Assembly: GCF_000719115.1 (NCBI RefSeq)
Contig: NZ_JOEA01000021.1
Location: forward strand, 1-64,000
Length of the DNA: 64,000 nt
Source: Lentzea albidocapillata
GTDB lineage: Bacteria > Actinomycetota > Actinomycetes > Mycobacteriales > Pseudonocardiaceae
Direction: 5' to 3'
Position numbers and translations under genes: made by a program. Of the stretch, positions 42,311 to 51,245 are shown in pieces. The first letter of the stretch is position 1, and the number at the start of each line of letters is the position of its first letter. The notes beneath the pieces are model-generated. The model saw nothing but the letters and a program-made list of their open reading frames with translations, was not told where the DNA came from and searched no databases.

Positions 42311-42748
42311 ATGCCTACTACAGAGGAGATCCAGCGTCGCGTCGAGGAAGCTGATGCCGCCCGCGGCGCCAAGCGGTCTGCAACAGCTGCGAGGGTCGGC
42401 GACCTCGCCAAGCGACGGGCCGCCGTCGCCGAGCAGTTGGCTGGCATCGACCGAGAACTCGGCGACGTAATCGCCGAGTCCAGCGATGTCATCGAGATCG
42501 ACGAGCTGGCACGGTTCACTGACGTTTCGGCCGCGGATCTCACGCAGTGGCTCAACAGCCGGAAGGCGACTCGTCCGAAGCGCAAGCGGGCGACCACCGG
42601 CACATCCACCGCGAAGAGCGATGCGCGCCAGGGCGTTACCACGACGGACACTCCGCCGACGAGCCAACTGCCCACGTCGACAGAGCGCGCGCCAAGGCAG
42701 GCCGACGCCCTGCAAGCCTCCGCGCGTGTCCCCGCAGAGGTGGCATGA
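42311..42748 (+). CDS. Coiled-coil protein with HTH-like segment
   Basis: The 145-residue product starts at ATG 42311, 5 bases after AAGGAGG. It has a charged coiled-coil (EEIQRRVEEADAARGAKRSATAARVGDLAKRRAAVAEQL), then ELARFTDVSAADLTQWLNSRK, which resembles a helix-turn-helix, and a disordered Thr/Pro/Ala tail. Its domain order is like the 90-residue protein at 55653 in the conjugative region. Role in the Tad locus is unknown; DNA binding is a guess. Confidence 0.65.
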   Translation: MPTTEEIQRRVEEADAARGAKRSATAARVGDLAKRRAAVAEQLAGIDRELGDVIAESSDVIEIDELARFTDVSAADLTQWLNSRKATRPKRKRATTGTSTAKSDARQGVTTTDTPPTSQLPTSTERAPRQADALQASARVPAEVA

Positions 42749-42848
42749 CAGACGCCTCCGCTCCTTGTGGCGCACAGCTTTGAACGTACCCACACGGAAG
42801 TGATCGGCGAGCGATAGAACCCTTTCCTACCGAGGAATCGAGCACGTC

Positions 42849-45776
42849 GTGACCGCACACGCCACTCGTCGGAAGCCGACTCGGCACCACAACACTGGCC
42901 GCCGGGCTGGCTGGACACCGGCTGCGGCGTGGCAGTCTGTCGTCCGGATCATCCGCGGAATCCTTGCGGCTCTCGTCCTCGCGGCTCTCGTCATCGGCCT
43001 TCCGTGGGTTCTCGCGCACGTCGTGGGCTGGCCGTTGCCCGACCACATGCCGACCTGGGACGAAATCCAGGCGACACTGCTCAACTCGATGAGCCCCCAG
43101 CTCCTCCTCAATTGCCTCGCGGTGCTGTGCTGGATCGTCTGGTTCTTCTTCACACTCGACGTCCTCCGCTGTGCAATCGACGCCGCGCGAGGCGTCACCT
43201 GGCCACAAGTCCGTCCGCCGGGTCCGCTGCACGGGGTTGCCGCCGCGTTGATCGGCAGCATCGTGCTCACTCTGCTCGGCAACCGCACCCCCTACACCGC
43301 GACGGCGCCAGCGGTGGTCACCCTGACGAATGGGCTCGCGCCGGTCGCTGTCACTGCACCGCTGACTCCAGGCGTGACTGCCACCTCCGCCGAGACAGCG
43401 GCGGCCATGACGGCGCAGACGACCCTGGTGATCGACCGAGCAGCACCGGCACCGCCAGGCATGGTTCAGGCCAGTGAGGAAGTCCGGCTCCCGCGGTGTG
43501 GGATCTACGACAGCCTGTGGCGCGTCGCTGAACGCATCTACGGCCCCGGAGACGGCCCCCGCTGGCCCGAGCTGTTCCAACTCAACCGCGGTGTCGAGCA
43601 GTCGGACGGCCGTGCACTGGCCAACCCCAACCTCGTACGCCCCGGCTGGAAGATCACCGCCTACATCCCAGCACCGCCCGACGTACATCAACCGGACGAA
43701 CACCAGCCGCAGGTTCCAACCGAGCAGCCGGCACCGCCGACGAGTACGCCACGTTCAACGCAGTCCCCACCGACACCGGGCGAGGCTGATCGGGCAGACG
43801 AACACGGTGCTGGCCAAGCGGAACCAGGGCTGAACTTGACTACTGGCGCCTTCGTCAGTCTCGGCCTGGCTGCGGCGATCACCGCAGCTGTCACGGCTGC
43901 CCGTCTGTGGCGCCGACGCCGCTACCGCATCGGCAGTGGCGACCGCGCCGACCTGGAGCGCACCATCGCGCCCGTGGTGCGCGCCCTACACGCCGCACAT
44001 CAACCCGACGGCGAGGGGCACGCCTCAGGACCGATTGACGACATGGAGGTCGTCGACCTCGCGCCCGTTCCGCCACGCATCCACATCACCGCTGCCGGAG
44101 GCGTCGAACCCGTCGATGAACCGGCACCAGTTTCGGCACGGGCCGGCGTGCGCGGCGGACGCGAGCTCGCACTCAACCTCGCCAGCGCCCACGGACTTGG
44201 CCTGACCGGGCCTGGCGCGATGGCCGCTGCCCGCGCGCTGCTGCTGCACCTGCTCACCGCACCTGGACAACCAACCAGCGCTCACTGCGTGATCGTTCCG
44301 ACCAGTGATCTGCTGCTCGTCTTCGATGGCACAAGCGTCGAGAAGCTTCCATCCACTGTTCTGGTGGTCGACTCCCTCGACGCCGCCCTCGAAGAGATGG
44401 AAACTGCTCTGCTCACCCGGACCCGCCACGTCATCGACGAGGCCGCCTCGCTGACCACCTTCGGCTCGCTCGTGCTACTCGCCAACCCTGCCCCGCACGC
44501 TGAGCGCCGCCTGCAGGCGGTCCTGGACAACGGCTCCGCCCTCGGTTTGGCCGGCATCCTGCTCGGCCAGTGGAGGCCAGGTGCGACCGTCCGGACTCGC
44601 CATGACGGCACCGTCAGCGCGACCAGTCCCGGCCTCGGCACCGCCCTTGCCGACACACGGCTCTTCACCCTGCCAGCCACCGACGCGAACGACTTGCTCC
44701 GAGTCCTCCGCGACGCTGAAGGCCCCGATCCTCGGGTGGCGAGCCACGATCGCGGGATGGTGAAAGACGAGATCCATCGCCCGGACGCCGTCCACAACAC
44801 CACAATGTCAGCATCAGAGCAGGACGACCTCCAGGCTGCGCCTGACCCTCTCGATCAGGCACCGACAGCCGCGCCGATCGGATGCGAATTCGACCTGGGC
44901 ACCGAAGACCAGGATGCGGGGACTGCAAGGGCCTCGTCATCACGGGCCGACGAACATCACCAAACCGTCAACGACGAGCTGGCATCACCGCGGCTGCCGC
45001 TCGCTGTTCGTGTCCTGGGTCGTGTCCAGCTCGTCCTGCATGACTACGGCGAGCGCGAGCTCGACAGCGCGCTCACCCCCAAGCAGCGCGAAGTGCTTCT
45101 CTACCTCGCCCTGCACCCTGAGGGCGTGCGGCGCGAAGCTCTCAACGACGCCGTATGGCCCGACAGCAAGCCGCCACGGCCGTACAACAGCTTCCACAAC
45201 ACACTCTCGCTCCTACGTCGCGCCCTGGGCAGCGCCACCGACGGCGCGTTGACCGATGTCGTCGTAAACGACGATGGCCGTTACCAACTCAATGCCGAGC
45301 TGGTCGCGGTCGACCTCTGGCAACTCCAGGATGCCCTTCAGGCTCCCCGACCTGCCGGCCGCGAAGCCAAGGCTCGACTAACCAAGGCAGTCGAGCTCTA
45401 CCTAGGCGACCTCGCCGAAGACCTGACAGCGTCCTGGGTCGAGCCCTTCCGGGAATCCGTCCGCCGCGACGTACTTGACGCCCTCGGCGCCTTGATCCGC
45501 GCCTTGAGCGACAGCGAGCCGGAAACCGCACTCGCATTGCTCGAGCGCACTCGCAAGCTCGATCGCTACAACGAGAGCATCTACCGCGACATCATCCGGA
45601 TCCAGGCCCGGCTCGGTCAGCACGCCGCCATCCCGCGCACCCTCGCACTGCTGACCACCACCCTTGAGGACATTGGCCAGTGCCCAGGTAGCGACACCCT
45701 CAACCTCGCTGAGTTCCTCCAACGCCGGAGCAATACTCGACGGCCGGCCTCTCGCGGCAACGCCGCGGCCAGCTGA
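42849..45776 (+). CDS. Large membrane protein with LysM-like and BTAD domains
   Basis: The 975-residue product starts at GTG 42849. Two or three TM helices lie between residues ~35 and ~150. A LysM-like segment follows at about 218-272 (DSLWRVAERIYGPGDGPRWPELFQLNRG...LVRPGWKI), then a Pro/Thr/Glu linker and another TM (GAFVSLGLAAAITAAVTAARLW, ~335-357). The C-terminal ~250 residues carry an OmpR-like winged helix (TPKQREVLLYLALHPEGVRREALNDAVW) and a BTAD domain (VDLWQLQDAL...ETALALLERTRKLDRYNESIYRDIIRI). Such proteins recur at the end of actinobacterial Tad loci. A membrane-tethered regulator sensing the wall is a reasonable hypothesis. Confidence 0.8.
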   Translation: MTAHATRRKPTRHHNTGRRAGWTPAAAWQSVVRIIRGILAALVLAALVIGLPWVLAHVVGWPLPDHMPTWDEIQATLLNSMSPQLLLNCLAVLCWIVWFFFTLDVLRCAIDAARGVTWPQVRPPGPLHGVAAALIGSIVLTLLGNRTPYTATAPAVVTLTNGLAPVAVTAPLTPGVTATSAETAAAMTAQTTLVIDRAAPAPPGMVQASEEVRLPRCGIYDSLWRVAERIYGPGDGPRWPELFQLNRGVEQSDGRALANPNLVRPGWKITAYIPAPPDVHQPDEHQPQVPTEQPAPPTSTPRSTQSPPTPGEADRADEHGAGQAEPGLNLTTGAFVSLGLAAAITAAVTAARLWRRRRYRIGSGDRADLERTIAPVVRALHAAHQPDGEGHASGPIDDMEVVDLAPVPPRIHITAAGGVEPVDEPAPVSARAGVRGGRELALNLASAHGLGLTGPGAMAAARALLLHLLTAPGQPTSAHCVIVPTSDLLLVFDGTSVEKLPSTVLVVDSLDAALEEMETALLTRTRHVIDEAASLTTFGSLVLLANPAPHAERRLQAVLDNGSALGLAGILLGQWRPGATVRTRHDGTVSATSPGLGTALADTRLFTLPATDANDLLRVLRDAEGPDPRVASHDRGMVKDEIHRPDAVHNTTMSASEQDDLQAAPDPLDQAPTAAPIGCEFDLGTEDQDAGTARASSSRADEHHQTVNDELASPRLPLAVRVLGRVQLVLHDYGERELDSALTPKQREVLLYLALHPEGVRREALNDAVWPDSKPPRPYNSFHNTLSLLRRALGSATDGALTDVVVNDDGRYQLNAELVAVDLWQLQDALQAPRPAGREAKARLTKAVELYLGDLAEDLTASWVEPFRESVRRDVLDALGALIRALSDSEPETALALLERTRKLDRYNESIYRDIIRIQARLGQHAAIPRTLALLTTTLEDIGQCPGSDTLNLAEFLQRRSNTRRPASRGNAAAS

Positions 45777-46957
45777 TCTCCGCGCGAGGGATCGGCAGAC
45801 GGCGGCCCCTCGGCCGACGAACCGTCGTCGTCGCTCGGCCTCGGCTGCTCACCATGTCTCTGCGCGCTTTGCGTGCGCTCGATCGAGGCGAGGTATCCCT
45901 CCACTCAGTTGATGCGGCGCCGAGGTCTGGACGGCAGTTCCGTCGCCAAAGTAAGCAATTGGTGGCCGACCGCGGTAATGTCTTTTCGTGATCCTGCCCA
46001 ACGGGCCTGCCCACGTCCACTCGCTGCAACGTCCGAACCAAAGCCTGGCTTTGAATCCTTCGCTCGTTGCCCGTTTACGGGTCGATCGTGGTCGAGCCTA
46101 GAGCGGTGGGTATGGAGCCCGCTATATTTCAGCGGACCGCACTCAATGCCACAGAATTTGCATCAGTCACTCACGTGTCAGCCAGGTGACGGATCCCGTG
46201 ACCGCTGCGGGCTAGTAGATCAACAGCGCGCCTTGTGCGCCTCACGGAGCGTCGTGTCGAGCTACCGATACACGGTCCGATCTACCTACCTGTTAGATCG
46301 GTAGCCCATTGAGCTGGAGAATTGCCTGCTCAACAGGTCTGATACCCCTACCGATGCAACGCCCGACTCGGTCGCCGGCAGGCATATGAACAGTCGACTT
46401 GGGTGGGTGGTCGCCTGCCGTTCCTCTTGACTCCGTGGTCGCCTTGGCTGCGATGGTCACCATCTTCCGCGTACCCCACTTTCCGCCCTGTCGAGCCTTG
46501 CTCGCGCGCCTCCCTCGCTCATTCGGCTCGCTCACGCTTCGGCCTCTGCCTATCCATGATCAAATGTGCCCGAAATGCCGTCGAGTTTCAATCTGATTTC
46601 GATTGCGTGAGCGTATTGACAAGTGCGATTTCAATGTTCCTCAACCGCCCTCATTTTGCGGTTTCACGGATGAATTGTGTCGACCGAGATTCGATCCTAT
46701 CGAATTCCGCGCAAGTCCAGAGCTAGGCGATTCTGCCAACTGAAATCCGAAAGACTCTTGGATCGAACGAGCTGCTGGTCGGTGGTCGCGTCGCTGGGCT
46801 CCGTCGTGCCGGTCGGTGGTCGCGTCGCTGGGCTCCGTCGTGCCGGTCGGTGGTCGCGTCGCTGGGCCCGCAGGTGGACAAGGCGTAGCCCTCGTACGCG
46901 CATGTCGGTTGAGCTGCACAGATCCAAGATCAGGTCACGGCAAGGTCACGACAAGGG
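45777..46957. other. 1.2-kb noncoding region at the Tad/conjugative element border
   Basis: No convincing gene is present. From about 46.1 kb the base composition becomes visibly more A/T-rich than flanking DNA. The only structured element is the 34-bp tandem repeat at 46778. No tRNA gene or direct-repeat attachment site was recognised, so the left end of the mobile element cannot be placed exactly. Confidence 0.5.
46778..46867. repeat. 34-bp tandem repeat, 2.6 copies
   Basis: Units at 46778-46811 and 46812-46845 are identical, and a partial third copy (22 bases) ends at 46867. Each contains GTCGGTGGTCGCGTCGCT. There are no spacers, so it is not a CRISPR. Iteron-like or simple slippage are both possible. 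Confidence 0.8.
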
Positions 46958-47003
46958 GTGTCCCTCTTGCGGAGTGTCCTACTCAGATGTCTAATAGACA
47001 TGT
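46958..47003 (+). promoter_or_regulatory. Promoter-like region with dyad ATGTCTAATAGACAT
   Basis: GTGTCCCTCTTGCGGAG (46958-46974) is followed by a perfect dyad ATGTCT-AAT-AGACAT (46987-47001) whose right arm gives ATAGACATGT. The first block recurs at 47570 and the second at 55574. TTGCGG and TAATAG could serve as -35 and -10 with 19-base spacing. It precedes a strong ribosome-binding site at 47021. Confidence 0.5.
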
Positions 47004-47030
47004 CAGCAGGACAGTTACCGAGGAGGCGAC

Positions 47031-47108
47031 GTGGACCAGGGCACGGCGCCCTGCGAGTCGATCTCCACGGTGTCTTTCCTGATGGCAACAACAATAAGTC
47101 CCGCATAG
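47031..47108 (+). CDS. Very short ORF with strong ribosome-binding site
   Basis: GAGGAGG at 47020-47026 stands 4 bases before GTG 47031, which opens a 25-codon frame ending at TAG 47108. The distance to the next gene (47686) is long. It may be a leader peptide or the remains of a gene. Another frame from ATG 47000 (54 codons, to 47164) is an alternative. Neither resembles a known protein. Confidence 0.25.
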   Translation: MDQGTAPCESISTVSFLMATTISPA

Positions 47109-47569
47109 CGCGGGCAGCGGCTTGGGCCGCGCGGACAGCAGCGAATCCGTGCAGAGCAGCGTGAAGAACGACGCGTAGCCAAACGCGCATTTCTAGTCTG
47201 GAATGCGTAGCAACTGCGCTTGCAGCTTCACTACTTAAAGCTCTTGCTATAGAGCGGAGTAGCGCGCATAAATGGCACGCCTGCCATAGGTGTGTCCCCA
47301 AGATAAGTCAATGGTGGTCTAGCACCGACAAACGTCGCAGTGCCTGGGCGTTCGGGGTTGTATTAGGCGGTTGCCGACATTGGGTTTTCTCTGGTCGGAG
47401 AGCATCGCTCTCGCCTGCCAATAGCACGCTAAACCCTTACGGGCATGGTTCCCTGCATTGCGCACTAGACGTAACGGCCTATTTCAACAGAGATCAAAAG
47501 ATTTATGGAATGTATCGAGACGCGCAACCCGCGCCACGTGAGCAGTGCCGTATTGCCCGGATACAGGAT
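47109..47569. other. Noncoding, relatively A/T-rich stretch
   Basis: About 460 bases with no plausible gene. GTGTCCCC also occurs at 47291-47298, a partial match to the 17-bp repeats at 46958 and 47570. Could hold an origin or transfer-related cis element, but nothing decisive is seen. Confidence 0.4.
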
Positions 47570-47586
47570 GTGTCCCCTTTGCGGAG
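47570..47586 (+). repeat. Second copy of 17-bp promoter-associated repeat
   Basis: GTGTCCCCTTTGCGGAG matches 46958-46974 at 15 of 17 bases. It lies 99 bases before the first accessory gene at 47686 and may mark a promoter or a regulator site common to the element. Confidence 0.5.
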
Positions 47587-47685
47587 ATCTCACAACGGTG
47601 AGGGTTGCGCGTTTCGGTACCAGCCCACAACTGGCCTGAATCACTGTCTGTCGACCACTTTTTGTACACGAAACGGAGTACCGCC

Positions 47686-48081
47686 ATGACTATGACTCTG
47701 ATCGATTGGTCCGCCCGGATTAGCGCCATGGCGGACGCTCTGTCCGTTCCGGACGGCGGGTTTTCTGTCGACCCTAGCGACGGTTCTGACGTTCGCGCCG
47801 GCTACGCCGTAGCCGTACACCCGGAACACGAACACGTTTTCGACGGTCGTGTCACTAGTAATGACCTTCACGAATACATCGTGCGTGCAAAAGATGCTCT
47901 TACGCTACCCGGTCGGGTTCTAGGGGGTTGGTGTGACCCTGACACCGGCCGTGTCTATCTAGACGTTTCCATCGTCACTGCCGACTTGTCCGAAGCAATG
48001 ACGCTCGCGCGAGCAACGGCGCAGGTCGCGATTTTCGACTTTTCCGCGATGGTATCCGTTCCGGTCGCGGTTCCCGCGTGA
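47686..48081 (+). CDS. Conserved mobile-element hypothetical
   Basis: The 131-residue protein starts at ATG 47686 with ACGGAG upstream. It includes DVRAGYAVAVHPEHEHVFDGRVTSNDLHEYIVRAKDAL, then GRVLGGWCDPDTGRVYLDVSIVTADLSEAMTLARATAQVAIFDF. The pattern fits short actinobacterial proteins with no assigned role that I associate with integrative elements and phages. First gene of the accessory run. Confidence 0.65.
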   Translation: MTMTLIDWSARISAMADALSVPDGGFSVDPSDGSDVRAGYAVAVHPEHEHVFDGRVTSNDLHEYIVRAKDALTLPGRVLGGWCDPDTGRVYLDVSIVTADLSEAMTLARATAQVAIFDFSAMVSVPVAVPA

Positions 48082-48094
48082 ATCGAGGGGAATC

Positions 48095-48382
48095 GTGAGT
48101 GCAGTCATCGTAATGATCAGCGACGGCCAAGCGCGACGTATCGCGTCCGATTGGCATGGCGGTATGTCATCCGCGCTGTATTCCCTGGCCTCATCCGGGA
48201 CGGTTGACCTTGACCGCGTCCGAGACGAGATCTCACGCGAATTGCAGAATCTGGACGTCGGAGAGATTTGGCGCGAGTTGCTCGCGCTCGACAAATACGT
48301 ACGAACGGTCGGCGAACGTACCGCCGTAGCGGAATGGTTCCGCTTGTGGGACGACTCGCCGGTGAGCGTGAATCACACGTAA
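48095..48382 (+). CDS. Small hypothetical protein
   Basis: The 95-residue product starts at GTG 48095, 13 bases after the preceding stop, with GAGGGGAA upstream. It is predicted mainly helical (RVRDEISRELQNLDVGEIWRELLALDKYVRTVGERTAVAEWFRLW). No motif recognised. The tight spacing suggests co-transcription with neighbours. Confidence 0.6.
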   Translation: MSAVIVMISDGQARRIASDWHGGMSSALYSLASSGTVDLDRVRDEISRELQNLDVGEIWRELLALDKYVRTVGERTAVAEWFRLWDDSPVSVNHT

Positions 48383-48395
48383 GGACCTGATAGCA

Positions 48396-49211
48396 ATGCT
48401 CACCCCCAGTGATCACCCATGGTTCCAGGTTCACCCCGTGAGCCACGAAAACATCGTGTGGCACTGGGAACAGGCCACACCCGACGAAACAATCCAAGGC
48501 ATGCGTTGGTATATCGACGCGCACCACGTGGCAACCGTCATCGCCAACGGCAACGCCCATCTCGGTGCCGGAATGCTCGCGATCTACTCGCCACAACAGG
48601 GATGGATCGGAAACATTCTCAATGCCGCTCGCGTGCTCCGCGAGGGGCAGGGGATTGGCGGACCGGGATCCGGCGTATTCGCGTCCACGTCGCAGAAACA
48701 CGCGGCCACTCGGTTGCTGTCCGGCGAACGATACGAAGACATTCTCGCCGGTCCGAAGATCCGCGATTTCGCTCACCTGATTGAACACGGCGGAGACAAA
48801 GACCCCGGAGACCCGCGCGTTGTCATCGATCGGCACGCGCTGTCGGTCGCGCACGGTCGCGCACTCAGTTCGGACGAGTACGGCTCGGCACCCCTGAAAG
48901 GGTTCAAGCGCCAAGACGGTTCGATCAGTCGCCGGCACTACGACTATGTGGTGAATCAGTACCACCGTGCTGCGGAAATGATCTCCGCGATCTCTGGTGA
49001 CCGGGTTTCGGCACATCAGGTACAGGCGGTGACGTGGCTTGTCCGCCAACGACTGAACCAGCAAGCCGAACAGCAGCGCGGCCCCAACCGCCTTGACAAG
49101 GGCCGCAACCGGGCGCGCGCAAATTCGGAACAAGCCTGGCAAGCCTTCCGAACCAACCACTTTCCCGAGCTGGCGACATGCCCCGGCACCGGCTACCAGG
49201 CGGCTGCCTAA
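48396..49211 (+). CDS. DUF7178-like phage/ICE protein, DNA-glycosylase-like layout
   Basis: The 271-residue protein shows a conserved order that I recall from actinophage DUF7178 proteins: a Trp-rich start, AIYSPQQGWIGNILNAARVL, SGERYEDILAGPKIRDF, VVIDRHALSVAHG, then HYDYVVNQYHRAAEMI and VSAHQVQAVTWLVRQRLNQ. The helix plus Gly-Pro-Lys turn followed by an invariant Asp-Arg-His resembles helix-hairpin-helix glycosylase folds, suggesting DNA base handling. Activity is not established. The stop overlaps the next possible start by one base. Confidence 0.6.
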   Translation: MLTPSDHPWFQVHPVSHENIVWHWEQATPDETIQGMRWYIDAHHVATVIANGNAHLGAGMLAIYSPQQGWIGNILNAARVLREGQGIGGPGSGVFASTSQKHAATRLLSGERYEDILAGPKIRDFAHLIEHGGDKDPGDPRVVIDRHALSVAHGRALSSDEYGSAPLKGFKRQDGSISRRHYDYVVNQYHRAAEMISAISGDRVSAHQVQAVTWLVRQRLNQQAEQQRGPNRLDKGRNRARANSEQAWQAFRTNHFPELATCPGTGYQAAA

Positions 49212-49240
49212 TGGCTGGTCTCGCTACGAAAGGCGCATTC

Positions 49241-49483
49241 ATGGAAACCGTTGTGAAACACACGTGCGGCGGACCTGTCTTCGGGCGAAAGACGCCCGGA
49301 TGCCCCCGCTGTGATCAGCTTCTCGCTGGTGCCCAGCCTGTCGAACGGGCAGGAACGCGCAGCAGGAAAGACCGCGCGCGATACGAACAGCAAGACCGAC
49401 TCGCGCGCCGCACGCATTTCGCACCTGGCGGACCACATGCTACCGGCAAATGTGGGTCAGTCTGCACCTTCGGAGACTGGTGA
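49241..49483 (+). CDS. Small zinc-ribbon protein
   Basis: The 80-residue product starts at ATG 49241 after AAAGG; an in-frame ATG at 49211 would add ten residues. It has CGGPVFGRKTPGCPRCDQLLAG, a one-knuckle zinc ribbon, and later HATGKCGSVC. Such short HTCGGPVFGRKTPGCPRC proteins are typical passengers of actinobacterial integrative elements. Confidence 0.65.
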   Translation: METVVKHTCGGPVFGRKTPGCPRCDQLLAGAQPVERAGTRSRKDRARYEQQDRLARRTHFAPGGPHATGKCGSVCTFGDW

Positions 49484-49557
49484 CCAGTCGCAACCGGCTC
49501 ATTGGTGTCGCGCGATCAGCGACCTACCCACAGGCTCGCGAAATGAGGACCTGAGAA

Positions 49558-49700
49558 GTGAGCAAAACGCAAACCAGTCGTGGCCGAATGACCGTAATTC
49601 GACCGGAAGACCTCGTCCTCATTGACTCGACGCCATACGCGCGAACACCGACGTCGGCTACTTCCTTCACGAGCTCGACCGTGTGCTCGCCGAACAGTGA
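49558..49700 (+). pseudogene. Short gene remnant, probably frameshifted
   Basis: GTG 49558 begins a frame reading RPEDLVLIDSTPYART, then low-complexity sequence. In another frame from about 49628 the natural-looking segment LDAIRANTDVGYFLHELDRV leads to a stop at 49700. The two halves together would make one ~47-residue protein if joined by a frameshift near 49630. Weak evidence. Confidence 0.3.
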
Positions 49701-49757
49701 CTGGCCTCGTCAACACCTCCGGAATTCATCACCCGCCCGACGAAAGCGAATACAGGC

Positions 49758-50630
49758 ATGACCGACGACCACTCGACCACCGTCGACACGCTGCGCGCGG
49801 AGCTCGAACGGGAACGCGCACGCGCCGATTCCTTCGAAGCGATCAACCGGGTGCAGGCTGCCAGCCTCGCCGAGTTGGCCAAGCGCGCGGCGAACCTCCG
49901 GTGCCAGGTTGCCGACCTGGCCGACGACGCCCTGAGCTCGAAACCCATGTCGGTACAGGGTTTGCGCAATGTCACCGGCCGGATGAACGGCTTGGCGGAG
50001 GCCCTGAGCAGTTCGGCACACGGCTACGCGAGCGCACGCACGACGGACATGCTGTACCCGACCGTTGATGATGATCTCCGCGCGCACAAGTGGACGCCTC
50101 GCCCCGTCCGGGGCCTGGACGGCACGTTGCCGCCGATTCCGATCACCGGGATGGGCGACAATCGGGGTTGCGCCCGCGGCTGGCACCGGGGCCCGCAGTG
50201 GATCACGTTGTGGTTCACCGGACCGCCTGCCTTGGCGTACGGGGACAGCAGCGACCACGGCCGGCTCACCAGCGTCGACGCCATGCGCGCCGTGATCACC
50301 TCCTCTCGATCGTTGTCCGCTTCGGCGCTGGCCGAGTGGGTCTCTGCCCGGCAGGAAGCGCACACCGTGCCGTTCGACGCCCCGTATGGCCGTGTGTTCG
50401 CACACCTCCAGGCGGGTCCGTGGTCCGCGATCGACGTTGACCGATGCGACGAATTCGGCATCCGCACGCCCACCGGCACCGGCAACACGTCCGTCTGGAT
50501 CTGCCCGAGCGACGCCGATTTCCGGCTCTACGTCTGGGGAATCGGCAACGAACCGGCCCACGTCCGCTACTGGGCCGGCCCTGTGGTCGACATGGCCCAC
50601 CTCGTCCAGATCACCGGTCAGTACCGCTGA
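49758..50630 (+). CDS. Conserved mobile-element hypothetical with coiled-coil start
   Basis: The 290-residue product starts at ATG 49758. Its first ~60 residues are a coiled-coil (TLRAELERERARADSFEAINRVQ). The rest has repeated Trp/Gly-rich strands (GCARGWHRGPQWITLWFTGPPALAYGD, WSAIDVDRCDEFGIRTPTGTGNTSVWICPSDADFRLYVWG). No recognised domain. A strong hairpin terminator follows. Confidence 0.65.
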   Translation: MTDDHSTTVDTLRAELERERARADSFEAINRVQAASLAELAKRAANLRCQVADLADDALSSKPMSVQGLRNVTGRMNGLAEALSSSAHGYASARTTDMLYPTVDDDLRAHKWTPRPVRGLDGTLPPIPITGMGDNRGCARGWHRGPQWITLWFTGPPALAYGDSSDHGRLTSVDAMRAVITSSRSLSASALAEWVSARQEAHTVPFDAPYGRVFAHLQAGPWSAIDVDRCDEFGIRTPTGTGNTSVWICPSDADFRLYVWGIGNEPAHVRYWAGPVVDMAHLVQITGQYR

Positions 50631-50666
50631 CAGGTGATCACCGGATCCGCCCCCCACGAGGTCCAA

Positions 50667-50703
50667 CGGCGGGTGTCGGCTGCGCGCTAGCCGACACCCG
50701 CCG
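50667..50703 (+). terminator. Strong hairpin terminator
   Basis: Perfect 14-base arms (50667-50680 and 50690-50703) around a 9-base loop lie 37 bases after the preceding stop and 45 bases before the next gene. It divides the accessory genes into at least two transcripts. Confidence 0.75.
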
Positions 50704-50747
50704 AATCCACCGACGCGTTCATCACGTCCCGAAGGAGACGTCGTCCC

Positions 50748-51176
50748 ATGACCGACACCACGCACACCCACACCACCACTGTCGTGACATTGCCGGTCAA
50801 CGGACGAGACTCCCGCGACGGCGTGGCGACCCTGACTCAGATCGTGGACGCGACCGGTGGCCACACCGTCCACATCGTCACGATCGACGAACGCGCCGCA
50901 GAGTGTTATGGCATTCAGCAGCCGGTCAGCGTCGTCGGTGGCCTCGTCCGGACGCGCGGCAGATGGTTACCCACCGCCTACCGCGACCGTGCGCACCTCC
51001 TCAACGGAGGTGGACTCGTCTACTTCCTGCCGAACGCCTCGAGCCGAGTCCGCGCGGTTCGCGCGTTGCTGCGCTGGTGGTTCGTGGTCGCCCGTCGCGC
51101 CCGCGATGGCGCCGATCCGCGCCATCTCGACCCGTGCCAGGAGTCGCCTGCGTCTCGCCGATGGCTGCTGGCCTAA
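50748..51176 (+). CDS. Hypothetical protein, 142 aa
   Basis: ATG 50748 follows GAAGGAGA. A His/Thr-rich start (DTTHTHTTTVVTLPV) leads to a beta-rich middle (GHTVHIVTIDERAAECYG) and a basic helix (RVRAVRALLRWWFVVARRARDG). No family recognised. First gene after the terminator. Confidence 0.6.
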   Translation: MTDTTHTHTTTVVTLPVNGRDSRDGVATLTQIVDATGGHTVHIVTIDERAAECYGIQQPVSVVGGLVRTRGRWLPTAYRDRAHLLNGGGLVYFLPNASSRVRAVRALLRWWFVVARRARDGADPRHLDPCQESPASRRWLLA

Positions 51177-51245
51177 CCGCATCACCCTGTCCCATCTCGC
51201 TCACCGCGACGGTCGACGTCCCTTGATTCGGTCTGCCAGCTCAAG

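Noticed and set aside
41608..42918. 436-residue minus-strand frame across TadE/TadG genes
   Set aside because: Antisense to coupled pilus genes; Ser/Arg-rich shadow.
46778..46867. CRISPR array
   Set aside because: The 34-bp units are contiguous with no spacers and no cas genes are present.
45777..47685. tRNA or attachment site marking the left end of the element
   Set aside because: No cloverleaf or matching direct repeat was recognised, and the other end is outside the window.
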